From NCBI GenBank assembly GCA_950106755.1, contig OX467086.1:23950001-24014000 (forward strand): a DNA stretch of 64,000 nucleotides. Direction: 5' to 3'. This stretch comes from Climacium dendroides (lineage: Eukaryota; Streptophyta; Bryopsida; Hypnales; Climaciaceae). The notes beneath the pieces are model-generated. The model had not been told where the DNA came from. It saw only the letters and a list, made by a program, of their open reading frames with translations, and made no database searches. The position numbers were made by a program, and so were the translations under genes. Below, one piece after another: positions 1 to 12,096 of the stretch (positions are counted from its first letter, which is position 1; every line of letters begins with the position of its first letter).

Positions 1-150
1 ACTAACATCATGATTCAAACTTACGAATACAAATCTAGTGAGACATGTAAGAAGTGCTTGAAGACTTTAATTATCCAAATTCACATTTTTCGGATTTTTT
101 TTCATGTAACTAGGTCAACTTTTGTGGTTGAATGTTTTGGATTACATTAA

Positions 151-377
151 CCCTTAAACATCAAGGCAAAGGTAGACATTTGGTGTCTGATGGATGATAG
201 AAATTCTCTCCATGTAGGATAGAAGTGCAACTATTCATCCTCAGAATTTTGTGTGGAAAGGGGAGTCTTCTATAGTACTTTGACTTCTAATGAGTGCTTT
301 TGCAATTTTTTAAGCCAATGATTCACAAGGTCATAAAAACTAATGATTTCCAAGGTCACCCCGCCATCCTTGGAGGG
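151..377 (+). mobile_element. TTAA-bounded MITE, copy 1 (227 bp)
   Basis: The element begins CCCTTAAACATCAAGG and ends CCTTGGAGGG, with TTAA directly outside both ends (147-150 and 378-381). It aligns along its length with 11867-12096 and, in reverse orientation, with 28758-28977 and 59838-60058. It has no coding capacity, so it is non-autonomous. TTAA flanks with CCC...GGG ends resemble a piggyBac-type insertion. TTAA could instead be part of the inverted repeat itself, because target and terminus cannot be separated without an empty site. Confidence 0.75.
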
Positions 378-1223
378 TTAAAATCTACAAATCAATCGTT
401 GTTGGCAAACCCTAAATCATCACTATTCACAACTTCACTAGCCATGCAAAGTCTTTCCATGTATAGGGTCTAATTAATATGTTTGTAGCTACTCACTACC
501 CGTTTTTTTGGAAGGGTCCATCATCTGAATCATGGGGCCCCATACTAGGACCATGTCCTTGTGTATTTGGCATAGTCCTAATACGTGTCTCTCATGATTT
601 TGATGAAGAAGAACCCATAATACGGGGCCTTTTTGCAATTAGGGTACTTCTAACAAAGTCTCTCCGTGTATGGGGTTTGCCTAATTTGTTTGTTGTTACT
701 TACTACTCACTTTTTTTTTAAAGATCATCTTTGAATTGTAGGGCCTTTTGTACTAGGACCATGCCGAGTGGTTTTTTAGATGTTTGTTGTGCACAGCTTG
801 TGATAACAACAATGGATATTTTTCTATTCATTTTATAGGACTACTATAGACTTCAAACCACATTGTCTAAAATGTGGGACTGGTTTGCATTTCATACCAC
901 ATGATCTAAACCTAAAAGTGCTAAGTTTATAGAATATTACCATTTTGACAAAAATATTTGTTTAACATAATTTTTGACATACCTTGGGCAATTGACAATA
1001 TAGTGGTGTTACATAGCAATGTTACAAGGTTAAAATTAAAAGTTCTAGTTCTAGTTTGGGGAATAGGAGATTCAAAAAACTATACATACAACTCTCAAGA
1101 GTCTAAAATGTCACTTCCTTAGGGATAAATGATGAATCTCCTCACTCACATGTTGAACCAACCGCATCCCTATAAATAGTGACAATTTTGGATTTCCTTT
1201 AAATGTCGGGGGAAGGCTAAACT

Positions 1224-1515
1224 TTAACCTTGAAATGTCCAAGACCTTTTTTGAGCTTCTTGGAATTTGTTCTAAATTGAACAAAAAACAAATTTTTTGA
1301 TAATTTTTATTAATTTAAAAAAAATTGTAACCATAAAAATTCAAACTAGACATGTTAAAGATCACATGAGAAAATAAAACACAACAATATCACTGATGGA
1401 TTGAAAGATAATAATGTTTGATCATAAGGGTGTTAAAACTATAAAAGTGATTTGAAGTCTTTCAATCTTCTTTTCACATATCAATCCTAAAAAATTGGTC
1501 ACAAAAAAAATATGA
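1224..1515 (-). repeat. Dispersed repeat, inverted copy of 34321-34613
   Basis: The reverse complement aligns with 34321-34613, including the AATGTCCAAG end and the internal block around TCTTTCAATCTTCTTTTCACAT. The left boundary is TTAACC, like the other TTAA-bounded elements here. The right boundary is not clear. It is non-coding. Confidence 0.65.
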
Positions 1516-2786
1516 AATTCAGAACATAACATGTAGAACCCCAATCACTTTATAGCTTTTCAAAATCTATGTTACAATTTTTTTAATTGAATTTTGAATG
1601 TGATTTTTTCTCCAAGATCTAGTATATTTGAGGCTCATTTCCATGAGCCCTCAATAGTAGAAAATCAAAATTTGCAATAAACACCTTTGTACAAAATCTT
1701 GAATAAAAAAATCATAATCATTCACAAATTTCATTATGATTGCACCAAGACTCGGCATGCCTAGAACTTCACTCTTTCTATCTTTTACTTGGTCTTGAAG
1801 ATTCCTCCAGCTTTAAAGCTACTTGGCAGCAATGCATTCTTGGCTCCAAACTTCCTTGATGGCTAAAGAAATTATCTACAATGTGTTCCCTTTTCAGAGG
1901 TTTTGATATTTGGATGGCATGGCTTGACCGTAATGCTATTTGTTTCAATAATACTCCTTGGCCTATTCCAAAGCTTGATCAAACTCTTTGGAAGGGCTTT
2001 ACTAATCATAGCCGAATTGCATAGTTTAAAACTTTGAAACTGTGTGCTTGTATCCAAACAAAGCAAGTAGTTTTTTCAAGCGCTTTGATAATATTTGGAT
2101 AATCCGGTGGCTGCGGCTTCTGGTACAAACAATTTCTTTTGTGAGAGATTCAATCTTTAGATGACTTGGAAATTGAGTCTTCCAAAGATGGGGGCCTTAA
2201 TTTAAGGCTTCAATGGTACCTAGCTTCTAATCTCGCCATGAAGGATTTCTAAGCCGTTCCTCGTAGAGTTGGTATAGTGTATTAGTTTGTTCTTCGATGA
2301 CCAGTTGTCTTATTCCAGTCTCTCTTGCCATTGGTTTTTAAAAAGAAAGAGAGAAAAGACAAGAAAAGAGCTCAAACTTTTGTTGTAGAAAATGAAAATT
2401 TTGCCACCCAAGATTAATTCCTTTGGTTCTATGTATTGTTTCCTTTCATTAGATATTGTCCATGTGTTCCAAGAAAAAAAAGAAGAAAAAGAAAAAGTCA
2501 TAATCATTCATTTTCAAAATCAGATTCTTGGTGCTAAAACTAGACTTCAAAAAGAATTTTTCAAAAATATATAAACTACTAAAAATAGTATCTTCGTTAG
2601 GTTTTATTCAACTTCACAGCATTTTTTAGACACCAGAATTTAGGGGTTAATTCTTGTAGAAGTTCAATCTTCTGCTTCAAATTCCTAATCTGACGCCCAC
2701 TAAATTATTCACTCATTGCCTTGGCTCGAATTAGGGTTTCTGCAAGTGCTCGCTCTCGTTCGTCGGACAACGACGGACGGAGCTTG

Positions 2787-2846
2787 ATGTTTGGTTCAGG
2801 GCAACCTCCAACGCGAGCGATCGCGTGTTTCCGCGGCCATGGCTAA
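2787..2846 (+). promoter_or_regulatory. Upstream ORF overlapping the start of the small membrane-protein gene
   Basis: An ATG at 2787 opens a 19-codon frame that ends at TAA 2844-2846. It therefore overlaps the main ATG at 2839 in another frame. If the transcript begins upstream of 2787, ribosomes starting here would pass the main start, so it could reduce translation. The main ATG is in a strong context (GCCATGG). Whether the transcript includes this ATG is unknown. Confidence 0.45.
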
Positions 2847-3249
2847 GCTGCCCATGGTGCAGCGCCTTGCTGTTCTGGCTGCCTTTCAGGCCACTGTCGC
2901 CATCGCCTACTTCTCCATCATCGAGGTTTTCTCTCGCTCCCTTTCGTCTTAAATTTAGCAAGCAATTTTTTGGCAGCTGAATTTCCAGGTTCAAGTCTTC
3001 TTCGCCGGTTGAGAACGACTGTTCCGATGCTGTGCTGTGGGTGTGACACGGTATTGAATTTAGTGGGGGCGTAGGGTTACCCGGAGTGAAAAAATCGCAA
3101 ACAATTTGACTTCCCGTTTTCGGACTTTGCAGAGATCTAGAGCGCGAGAGGGGAGTTTTGAGAAAGATGGATATAGTTTCTGGGATATGTACGGCGAGCC
3201 CAAGCATAAGCGTGATCAGAAAGCTGATGCTGAAGAGAGCAAGTCATAA
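2839..3249 (+). CDS. Small single-pass membrane protein, 67 aa, two exons
   Basis: I read exon 1 as 2839-2925 (29 codons) and exon 2 as 3133-3249 (38 codons and TAA). The phase-0 intron of 207 bp starts gttttc and ends ttgcag. The protein has a short basic N-terminus (MAKLPMVQRL), one hydrophobic segment at about residues 9-28 (LAVLAAFQATVAIAYFSI), then a charged tail with KDGYSFWDMYGEPKHK and an acidic end. The start sits in a GCCATGG context. The length and layout (one N-terminal helix, soluble charged tail) would suit a small subunit of an organellar membrane complex, but I do not recognise the family and assign no function. The gene stands alone, and the next gene is convergent from the other side. 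The splice choice is supported by the open frame continuing across the junction. Other acceptors nearby give immediate stops. Confidence 0.6.
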
Positions 3250-6116
3250 TAGAGTTCGACGTTGGTGAAAGGAGGCCTACTACTCCTTACGAATTCGCGC
3301 ACGGATTTCAGCTCGTGGTGCATCAAGGAGACACAAGGTGCGTGTGGTTTTCAGTTTTCTTAGTTGGGAGAGAAGATCCTCCTTTGTCACAACACACAAG
3401 GGCTTTATAGGGTGTCCAAGAATTTACTAAAAATCAGTTTTTGGGAATTGTGTTCTATGGATCACACAGAAAAAGTCCTAGTGTATTTTGGAAACTCCTA
3501 CTTCCTTGCTCTTGATTTGAATTTGATTAGTGTAAATCAACTTTTGGGAATCTGAGCCCAACTAATGAAATGAAGCTTAATGAGTCTAGGTTCCACTCCA
3601 ATTTGAAATTTTCAAATTGAATTATTTTATTGAGTATTGAACATTGGACCTATTATCATGGTCTATTGATTTTCTATTCATAGTTGGACACAAAAAATTT
3701 GTTTACATGTGTGGAGAAATTTTTAGATTTTTTGAGCTAATTTTGAATTAGATATGAATTTTCTTCACTTTTGTTTAAAGAAATCATGATAATTTGAAAT
3801 TATCATCAATAAATCTGAAAATTTTATGACGTGTAGAAGACATGTGATTTCATCTTTGGAAATTGAAATAAAATAATTTTCACTCAAACTTGAAAAAAAC
3901 CTGAGACAGATTACTTGATTATAGGCTCCGTCCTTCCGGTTAAGTTTTTTCATGTGAGAGACTGTGGACACGATCAATTTCTCGAGGGAAGTGTAATCGT
4001 ATAGTGCACTTATGTAGTGCAACGTGCTTGGTGTTTCAATTTCGACTCTTGAATGTGTTTTTTTCATTGTAGAAGGTTTTATTGAGTGAGATTCCCTTTT
4101 TGCTTAACAAATTGTTGATTGATGTGAAGTCCTTGAACTCGGGATACACTGCTGGTCGACCAAAGCTCAAGGAAATGGCTCTGATGTCTTCCTGACAGAG
4201 AGACTATGTGCGCATTGTGGAAATTTCTGGAGAGCTAACGTGGCCCTTAAGTAGCAACAGAATTCTAACGAATGGCGAATCGAAGGCAACAGGCAATGCT
4301 TTCGAGAGAGGTGGTGATGTTCTCAAATCGGAATTCAGTAGAAATCCTGCAGATTTGGCAACGGCGCACAGAGATATTGCGAATGATTGTAGATTTTTGA
4401 GCGGCGGATTCACAAGCTTCAGTCGGAAATGTGGAATCCTCTGTCATTTGAGGTTCAGAATAGTTTAGGAAGCAGAATTTTTCACATGGTCTGTCGAGGT
4501 TTGCAAATCCCATCCTTCGCAAAGCACAAAATTGCGTTTTCGAAATTGATAATTGGAAACCATTTGCAAACTTCGAAGGTTGGAAGTGTCAACATTGAAG
4601 AATGCAAGTGCGCAACGTCTCCCCGTCAATGAGACATCACCAACGATGGAAGTGGCTACTGAAACCCAGTATTGTCACGAGGCTTCGCAGCTTGGTTCTG
4701 GGGTGTGGAGGAGCAAGTCATGGCGTGGTATTCTATTATGTGAACGATTCTCTCTCTCGGTATTGTGTCATGCGGAATCCTTGAGCAAGTAATTGATTTT
4801 GCAGTTGTCATCCTAACGTGGAGAAAGGGAAAAGGGCTTTTTTTAATGTCTCTGTATTCATCAGATTGTGCCATAATGCGGTGATTTTGAGTTGTTTGCA
4901 ACTCTACTGAACAATCATCCTGCCTGCTGAGCGAGTGAGCTGTTCACCAGAAGGGATTTGTGTTCCACTGATGAACTTCTGAGAAGCAAGTCCAGAATGT
5001 TGCTTAGTGAAATCAATCCACGCATACTTATGCCAAAGAATTGGAGGTGGAGCAGACGAGCTTCACTGTTGACAAAGCGGGACTACCTCAGCTAGAAAAC
5101 CAACTACTTAAGCTACTCAGCTTCACACTTGAGTGCAAGCTGGTATAACGTTGGCTAGAATAGTCCCTGAACTTTCTACTGCTTAGAATCGTACAACAGG
5201 GTTGAGGTATTCTTCCGGAGTATTTCCGTTTGAATGCCGCACTAAATTCCTGTTAAGAATCGTGTTGCTGAGAAATCAGTCGATACCACGGAAAGAATGC
5301 TGCACAGTGAACACGATATAGAAGGCAGCACACGTGATCTAAGACGCCTTCATTACACCAACAGTTGGGAGTTGCTCATTCTAGATCGGCAGTCACCAAA
5401 ATCTCCTGCCGTTTCACTGCCACATTCAAGCACATGGCTTCAATGTAAAATAGCACCCTGCATTTAACAACAATCACGTACCCAGTCGTTGTTTGTTTGT
5501 TAGGTATATCATAGGCAAGACGCTCTAAATAATCGTTCTGGATTTCACCGATAATTCTTTGAATAACATATATTCGATGCCCCATATCTACAACTATTTT
5601 AATGCTATCTGCATTCGACTCTGAACAATTATTCTATACTGTCTAGGGTGGTCAGGAATATCCGGCTAGAGATCAATAGCAACTTGATGGCTTCAGGCTA
5701 AAGATTCTATTGAGATTCCACAGTATAGAAAAAGGAAATAGTACAGAAAGAAGATGATTCCTACAAGAAGCTACTGGCCATATTAAATGAAACACAGTTC
5801 AATTGAACTACATTCCAAAATCAGTGCAGTTTACGGAAACCTTGGCATAGCCTGTAAATACGAACTTTAACCAGCATTTGAAGGTTAGGGGTTTGAAGGT
5901 TAAGAGCTTGGTCCTCTACATCCACAGCACTTTTCAAAACCTATCCTGCCTGGAATAAGAATAGGGTTACCCTAGCAGTAACATTGAGGATATTAGATGG
6001 CAATTAACAATTTCAATCTCAGTTTGAGTGTCTCTAAAAGCATGACCACATTAGTGAAATTTACTTACCCGACCTCACTCAACAGAAAAATGTACCAATT
6101 AAGCAATCGCAACTTC
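3250..6116. other. Gene-free region between convergent genes
   Basis: The first ~100 bases are probably 3' UTR of the 67-aa gene. A GT-AG pair at about 3347 (aaggtgcgtg) and 4072 (cattgtag) could bound a 3'-UTR intron filled with AT-rich DNA. From about 4070 to 5600 the composition becomes clearly less AT-rich than normal intergenic DNA, as if once transcribed. The open frames there (for example 4208-4468 and 5376-5585) match nothing I know and overlap frames on the other strand. The final few hundred bases should hold the 3' UTR of the WAT1-like gene. Confidence 0.5.
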
Positions 6117-8994
6117 CTACTTATTGTCAAGCTGCCATGATCTAGAAACGGGCGACGTAGGGCCCGCAGGGATAGAAGGGAGCCCTCTGTGATTAAGCAC
6201 CTTAAGCAGAGGATCACTTATAGACACTGGAGCTTCTCGACTGGAGCGAGTGATTGGTAAGCGGCGATGTGATACAATCGTGTACTTTTCACTCTCTTGG
6301 CGGCCCCAAATGACAATGTAAAGGCCTGCTACGATCAGCGCTCCACCAACAACACTGCAATATCAATCAAAAAAAGTAATTACTACCTGAAAATAACATT
6401 TGTGAATTATGGATCACTAAGACAGTAAAGAATCAGGGTGTGCGATAATCTAGGAGATGGCAACTCGCCGTGTGCAGCAGGGTTCACTAGAAGCACTCTC
6501 AAGCCATTCCTATTTGGAATAAGTACAGTCAACACTTTCAAATTGGCACCGCCTTGAATATACAAATTACAGAGTGTCTTTAGAGAGTAATGAGTGCACG
6601 AAACTTGAGAAGTGAAACATGCAGAAAACAGGTGGGAAACTATGGTTGAACATGAGGATTGCCCGAAAGGATCCAGCAGCTTACCTCCCCACATACAGCG
6701 TGCTTCCCAAAAATATTCGAGAAAGAATCGATGAAGCCACTGGTTGAAGAGGAATATACAGAGCAACAAGCGATGGCCCCACCAACTTGTTTGAATATGT
6801 CAGCAGTCCGTAATTCACAGCTGAAGCAACAATGCCCTGAAAAACAAATCAATTGCATCATTGAAGTGAAAAAATAGGAACGACAGCCTGAAACACTGGT
6901 ACTGTGCCAAGTAGATCCATAATGTGGAAATACAACTCTTCAGCTGAACCACTATTTTGAATTCAAGATTCAATTCACCGTGGCAATCTCCAGCATAACC
7001 TATACTTTACGGGCTTCGATATAACAAAATCCTGCAGGCACTTCGACGAAAGTGAAAAAAAAAATAGAGGTCAGTAAGAATACAGCATAAAAGACGGCGA
7101 AGGTCTCCGCCCCGGTCAAGCTCCAATCAACCCGATCGTTGGCAAAAAAACATCCAGTCATTGCCATCAAGCTGGCCCCAAACGCATAAGAATACGCTGT
7201 CAGGGAGAGACTGGCAGGATAGCTAGCCAGTAATGGAGCCTGCAATAGGCAGAGGGAAAGGTTTGTCAAACACTTACACATTATCGTATTAAAAAATACG
7301 ACCCAGTGCGATGCATCATGAACTTATCACGAGACAAAATGCTAAAACTATTTGCATGAGCATATCAAATATATCTCAATAGCTTGAAGTAACATATGTA
7401 AGTAAAGATGAAGAGAAAAATTCAACTCGGATACATGAACCCTCCACACCATATAAATACATGACAACTAACGATGAGTAATTACCTGATAGACAATATA
7501 TAAAGCCATGCATAAGCAATTACCGATGAGGCAGATAACACCAATGCGCCAAAGGTCAATGCCTAAATCAATTAGAACACCTGCAACCCATCCAAAAGGC
7601 TCGGGAGCAGGTTTGCCTGCCACTGCCATCCCTTGCAAATCAGAAAACCCATCGCCAAGAAGAGTAGGACCCTTGTAAAGGACCATAAACATCGCACCAG
7701 CGACGCACACTATCACCCCCAAAACTTTTGCTTTTCCATCTGTTCGTCCCCAGTGCACTGTCTCCGTCCTTCAGGCCATCCCACATTCACGAATAAGAGG
7801 CCGTGACTCAACCCCTCCAAACGAGAAGGTGGCATCATACCAGCTGCTGCTATTTTTATAGTCAACACAAGAAGAAAGCGACCAGAGCTTCATTAACAGC
7901 ACAACATGACTAGAACGATACAACCACAATAACATATAAGAATTCTGGGTCTACAAAGCCAGTTCCGATACTCGCTGAGTTCATAAAAAATATCATTTTC
8001 CAAGCATCACAGGTCTCCAAGATAACAGTAAAATTATCAGAGATAGGAACTGACCGGAGTAATACCGCTAGTAAGAAAGTGAATACAGGAATGGCAGGCT
8101 GCATAGCAGCAGCAAAGAAAGGCGATGTGAGGTTCAGCCCTAGCGTAAAAAGTAGCTGATTCGCAAATATCCTGCACATATAAATCAGTCATCCAGAATT
8201 CAAATTACTGCTCTTTTCATTCGATCAGCTTAACCAGAAGATAGGAAAGCTCTAATTCAAAGAAAACACTGCACTATTTTTCAGAACCAATGCTTTAAGG
8301 AAGAGCAGACTCACCCTGTTAACCCGAGAAAAAAGAATGAAAATAAATAGTAGCCCGACATTGGCGGGCGTATACCCCTTCATTTGCAACAAAACAAATA
8401 TTAGATACGAAAAGAAATCAGATGGTAACCAGAGCTCTAAGTCACTAACGGGACTCGAAATCCAGAAGAAAAAAAAATGACACACTATCTTTGATACATG
8501 CACGACTCTTCTATAAGGCTCCTCCACTCAGATCTCTGTAAAAGATAAGTCCAGGAACAAATCTAGTAAGGATGTGCGCGGCCAGCAATTGGCGAGTTTT
8601 AGTTGCCACTCACTCACATCGTCGACTACAAAGAATAACGCATAGATCACTCAAAGCGGACGGCAATATGAGGATCAGTCCTAAGTAATTAGAACTTCGT
8701 TCCTAAGATCTCCACTGTAAAGTCCTCAAGAGGTACCTTTGAGCGATGGAAAAAAAACCTAAACTAGAAAAGTTGTTCAAATCATCGAAGTGCAAGGGTT
8801 GCATATCAAACGTACTTTTCAGAGTAGTAAGCTAGCGGTCCCAAGATCGCCAGGGCAATTAGGTCCCGCAACACACAGAAGACCAGTTGATTAATTCCCA
8901 CGCTTAAAGCTAGTTTTGTGATTACGTGATAGCCACCATAGTTAAGCTGGACTAAAACCAATGCTGCATGTGGCTTCCATGCATCTCCAGCCAT
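6117..8994 (-). CDS. WAT1-related / UMAMIT-type membrane transporter, 395 aa, seven exons
   Basis: Exons on the minus strand: 8994-8816, 8377-8315, 8171-8055, 7768-7486, 7239-7084, 6836-6685 and 6354-6117. They sum to 1188 nt (396 codons with TAG), and every junction is GT-AG with matching phase. The start is ATG at 8994 ([20 protein letters not shown]), typical of the family; the longer frame upstream has no ATG. The product is a drug/metabolite-transporter superfamily protein with two EamA units and about ten membrane helices. Family hallmarks are seen at [10 protein letters not shown]...[20 protein letters not shown] (first EamA, ~85-118) and at [17 protein letters not shown] (second EamA, ~288-304), followed by GLYIVIWGR and a hydrophilic C-terminal tail. 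Relatives (WAT1, nodulin MtN21/UMAMIT) move amino acids or auxin across plasma or vacuolar membranes; the substrate here cannot be told. Length is normal for the family and no residue loss is evident. Confidence 0.9.
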
Positions 8995-10084
8995 TGCGAA
9001 ATCCCCCAAAGCTCCTGCACTTTCGCCCTAAAACTGCAAAAAAAATCAATGGAAAAGGTTCAAGACGGTGCTCCGCGGAGTCCACTTCTATTTAGCAAAA
9101 TTAATATTCATTTTTCCTAAAATGTACTAAACATAGAGTGCGACTCACATATTAAGTCGGGAGTGAGTAGACGACATGGTGGAAACACCAGAACATCAAT
9201 CCGACATTCCGAAACAGTAAGTACAGTCCTTACTGTAAAGACAGTCCTAGACGGCAGATTAAAGTGTAATACTAAGTCTCTGATTCCTTAACCAGGATAA
9301 ATTCAGTGCAGAAAAATTATTCCTACAAAATCGTGCAAGTGACAAGGGCGTCGATTTAGAGGCTGTTCAGTTCACAGTTACCCTAAAGAATTTAATAACA
9401 CAAGAAACTCAGTACTGAAATCAATAGCCAACAAGTAACAGTAAATTCAGAGCAACGAGGGTCTGGCACCTGTGAAAGTACTCGCTAATGTCGCATGCTC
9501 CCAGGACTACCACTCAATTGCAGCTCGTTTCAAGAACGATTTCAATTCCAGCATACCGACAGTGGCGATAGTCCAGTTAACTTATAAATGCACCATCTTT
9601 CACAGCTCCCCTGATTCTCCCAAGCTAAACACCGAACTTGAATTTTCGCAATTCCAGACCGAATCTTACAACCTCTCCAAACATGATAGCAGAGTGACCT
9701 AGGACACTGACGAGACGCCAATCTGAAGCTCACAATGTCCAGGAAGATTTAGCATGAAGTATCACCGGACTTGAACACCATATCGCCATTCGAATCCGTC
9801 GCAGGAAGTAAAAGCTGCGGTTCACTAATAATTTGCAGAATCCAAATCCTCAAGCGCTCCACATTTCCCGCTACTCTTCCAAAATGAAAGGGACCAAACA
9901 CTCAAAAACTCAACCAGAACCTCCTCGCCGTCAACCAAAAGATCATCCGTGAAAAGCAGCACTCTCGGACAATGACGCAATTGAAGCGTCCGGCCTACGA
10001 CAAATCTCAATCCAAAAAGAAAGAAAGAGACTCCTGAACAATGCAAAAGAGAAACACCTCCACCGTGCACAATTCAATCACCGC
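8995..10084. other. 5' region of the WAT1-like gene
   Basis: This stretch lies upstream of the minus-strand transporter start and probably holds its promoter and 5' UTR. Composition is intermediate between exons and AT-rich intergenic DNA. I cannot place a TATA box or transcription start with confidence, and no open frame here looks coding. Confidence 0.45.
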
Positions 10085-11100
10085 AGCTCCTGCACTCCAA
10101 GACGAAAACGCACTAACTACTCGAATGTCAACGCTAAGATTGTGACTTTGTACTCAACCGAAACAATTCACCAGCGACTTTTAAATACTTAAAACAAGGA
10201 CGGACACCAGATGGAACAACTTCAATATAGTTTTCCGTGCGTCAACCAAATATACGAAGAAGACAAGAACTCCTAACTACTCTCAGATGTCAATAATGAG
10301 ATCGTGACGTCGTCGGGAACCTAAAATTCACCAAAGACAAGGCCGGACACCTGCTGGAACAACTGCAATGTAGCTTTCCGTGCGCCACCCGAATAGATGA
10401 ACAAGACGACAACTCCTAATGGCGCTCAAATGCCAACACTAATATCGCGGCACCGACGGAAACCTAAGAAATCCAAGACACACTGACTGGGCACAAACAT
10501 CAAACACAGTTTTCCGCAAACAGAGGAGGACGAAAACTCCTCACTAATCTCGAATGTGAACCACTGAGATCGCGACTTCGTCGGGAACCGACAAAAATTC
10601 ACCAACGACTATCAAACACAAAAACCACGGAAGAGCACCTGATGGAACAACTTCAATGTAGTTTTCCGTGCGTCAATCGAATAGATGAACAAGAGGACAG
10701 ACTCTCAAATGCCAACACGAAGATCACGATACCATCGGAAACCTAACAAATTCCAAAACACACACCGAGTGGAACACCTCAAACACAATTTCCCGCGAAC
10801 AGAGGAGGACGAAAACTCCTCCCGACTCTCGAATGTGACCGGATCCTCGTCGGGAACCGACAAAAGTTCACCAGCGACTATCACCAAAAAAAGAACACGA
10901 AACAGAACACCTCATGGAACAGCTACAATACACTTCCCCGTGCGCTACTCGAAATCCGACGAGAATTCCTCACGACTCTCAAATGTCACACAGACACCTC
11001 GACCTCGTCGGAAACCTACGCAATTCACCAACACCAGAATGACGGGCACCTGCTGGGACAACTTCAATGCAGTTTTAATTTCTCCGCGTGTCCCCCGAGC
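10085..11100. repeat. Degenerate ~140-bp tandem array with ~282-bp higher-order period
   Basis: About seven diverged units follow each other, with starts near 10085, 10201, 10344, 10484, 10628, 10765, 10894 and a partial at 11042. Recurrent landmarks are GGAACAACTTCAAT, TTTTCCGTGCG, GACGAAAACTCCT, TCGAATGT and CGTCGGGAACC. Units at 10344 and 10628 match each other best (both with CGAATAGATGAACAAGA), and units at 10484 and 10765 match best (both with AACAGAGGAGGACGAAAACT). The array therefore also repeats as ~282-bp pairs. It is GC-richer than its surroundings. It lies about 1.1-2.1 kb upstream of the WAT1-like ATG. An open frame at 10685-11197 runs through it, repeating DENSSRLSNVT, but looks incidental. 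Confidence 0.7.
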
Positions 11101-11862
11101 GAAAACTCAATCGCAAAAGGGATGCCGCGAATCGAAGGGAGGAAAGCAACGGAGCACGCGGATTCGGGACCACGGATTGGCGGAATGTGTGTTGTAGTCC
11201 GCGGGATCCGCGGCGATGCAAAGGAACTGAACGTGGCTGAGGAAATGATGCAAAACAGCATGCCGACTAGACTAGCTGCTGCGCTGCGCAATGCCTCCGT
11301 CGTCTTCGTGCTCCCTGGCCCCCTCGAGAGTATCGTGCCTGCTGGAGCACGCCGTGGAAATAGGACCCGGCCTATCGAGTTCGCATCTGCCACATCAGTT
11401 CTCAGGCTCTGTGCTTATCATTCCAACTGGAGACAGAGGCTCTTTTAGGGGGAATGAGCGTCATGTGTTCATTGGAACAGAGTGCATTGATTTGGGTGCT
11501 GTGATGCTTCCGGTGTTTTACTTGCTTGCTTTTGCTTTTCTTTTTCTTTTTTTGAAACATGGAGCTGGGCTATGGGAGCCTCTGTGCATGTAGTTCTAGG
11601 CTTTGTCTTGCTTTTGGAGTAAGGTACTTACGGGGCTTTTTTGGGGGGCGAAATTTTGCCAGATTGTCATAAATCTGACCTTTCTAGCTTCATCCCTCCC
11701 AAAACTGGCCTTTGTAGTGAGGACAATAGGGGACACTGGTTCAAAAGAAAGCCCTGGGTACTACTCAAACTTTAGGGGGATGGAAATCTTCATGCATTGC
11801 TTTTGACTATGGAGAGACTACTCTTCTTTGGTCTAGAGTTAATAAAGGACAGGCCCTTCATT
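11101..11862. other. GC-rich segment grading into AT-rich DNA, no gene recognised
   Basis: 11100-11450 is GC-rich, with open frames of about 108 codons on both strands (11122-11448 plus, 11064-11393 minus). Neither resembles a known family and neither can be preferred. It could be a distal 5' exon or CpG-rich promoter end of the transporter gene. After 11450 the sequence is pyrimidine-rich and then AT-rich. Confidence 0.4.
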
Positions 11863-11866
11863 TTAA

Positions 11867-12096
11867 CCCTTAAACATCGAGGTGGACGTTTTTGTGTCGG
11901 ATGGATGACAGAGGATCTCTCTACTATGTAGGACAAAAGTGCAACTATTCATCCTCGGAATTTTGCAAGAAAAAGGAGAGGTCTTCCAATGCAGTAGTTT
12001 GTCTTGCAATGAGTGTTTTTATAATTTTTTAAGCCAATGCTTTACACGGTCATAAAAACTAATGATTTCCAAAGTCACCCCGACGTCCTTTAAGGG
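11867..12096 (+). mobile_element. TTAA-bounded MITE, copy 2 (230 bp)
   Basis: It starts CCCTTAAACATCGAGG after TTAA (11863-11866) and ends CCTTTAAGGG before TTAG (12097-12100). It aligns with copy 1 over its whole length, sharing GTGCAACTATTCATCCTC and TAAGCCAATG. The one-base change in the right TTAA suggests age. It is non-coding. Confidence 0.75.

Larger units (their letters stand above)
1..2786. other. AT-rich gene-free stretch
   Basis: I see no coding exon here. The DNA is AT-rich with many short homopolymer runs. It holds one TTAA-bounded miniature element (151-377) and one arm of a dispersed repeat (1224-1515), both listed separately. The last ~100 bases become GC-richer and lead into the small gene that starts at 2839. 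The short open frames in this stretch match no family I recognise. Confidence 0.7.

Noticed and set aside
10685..11197. 170-codon open frame with repeated DENSSRLSNVT
   Set aside because: It lies wholly on the degenerate tandem array, so the peptide repeat is the DNA repeat read in one frame. No similarity to a known protein, and the unit length is not kept in frame along the array.
11064..11448. Overlapping ~108-codon frames on both strands in a GC-rich patch
   Set aside because: GC-rich sequence gives long frames by chance, neither strand shows a recognisable domain, and there is no basis to prefer one.
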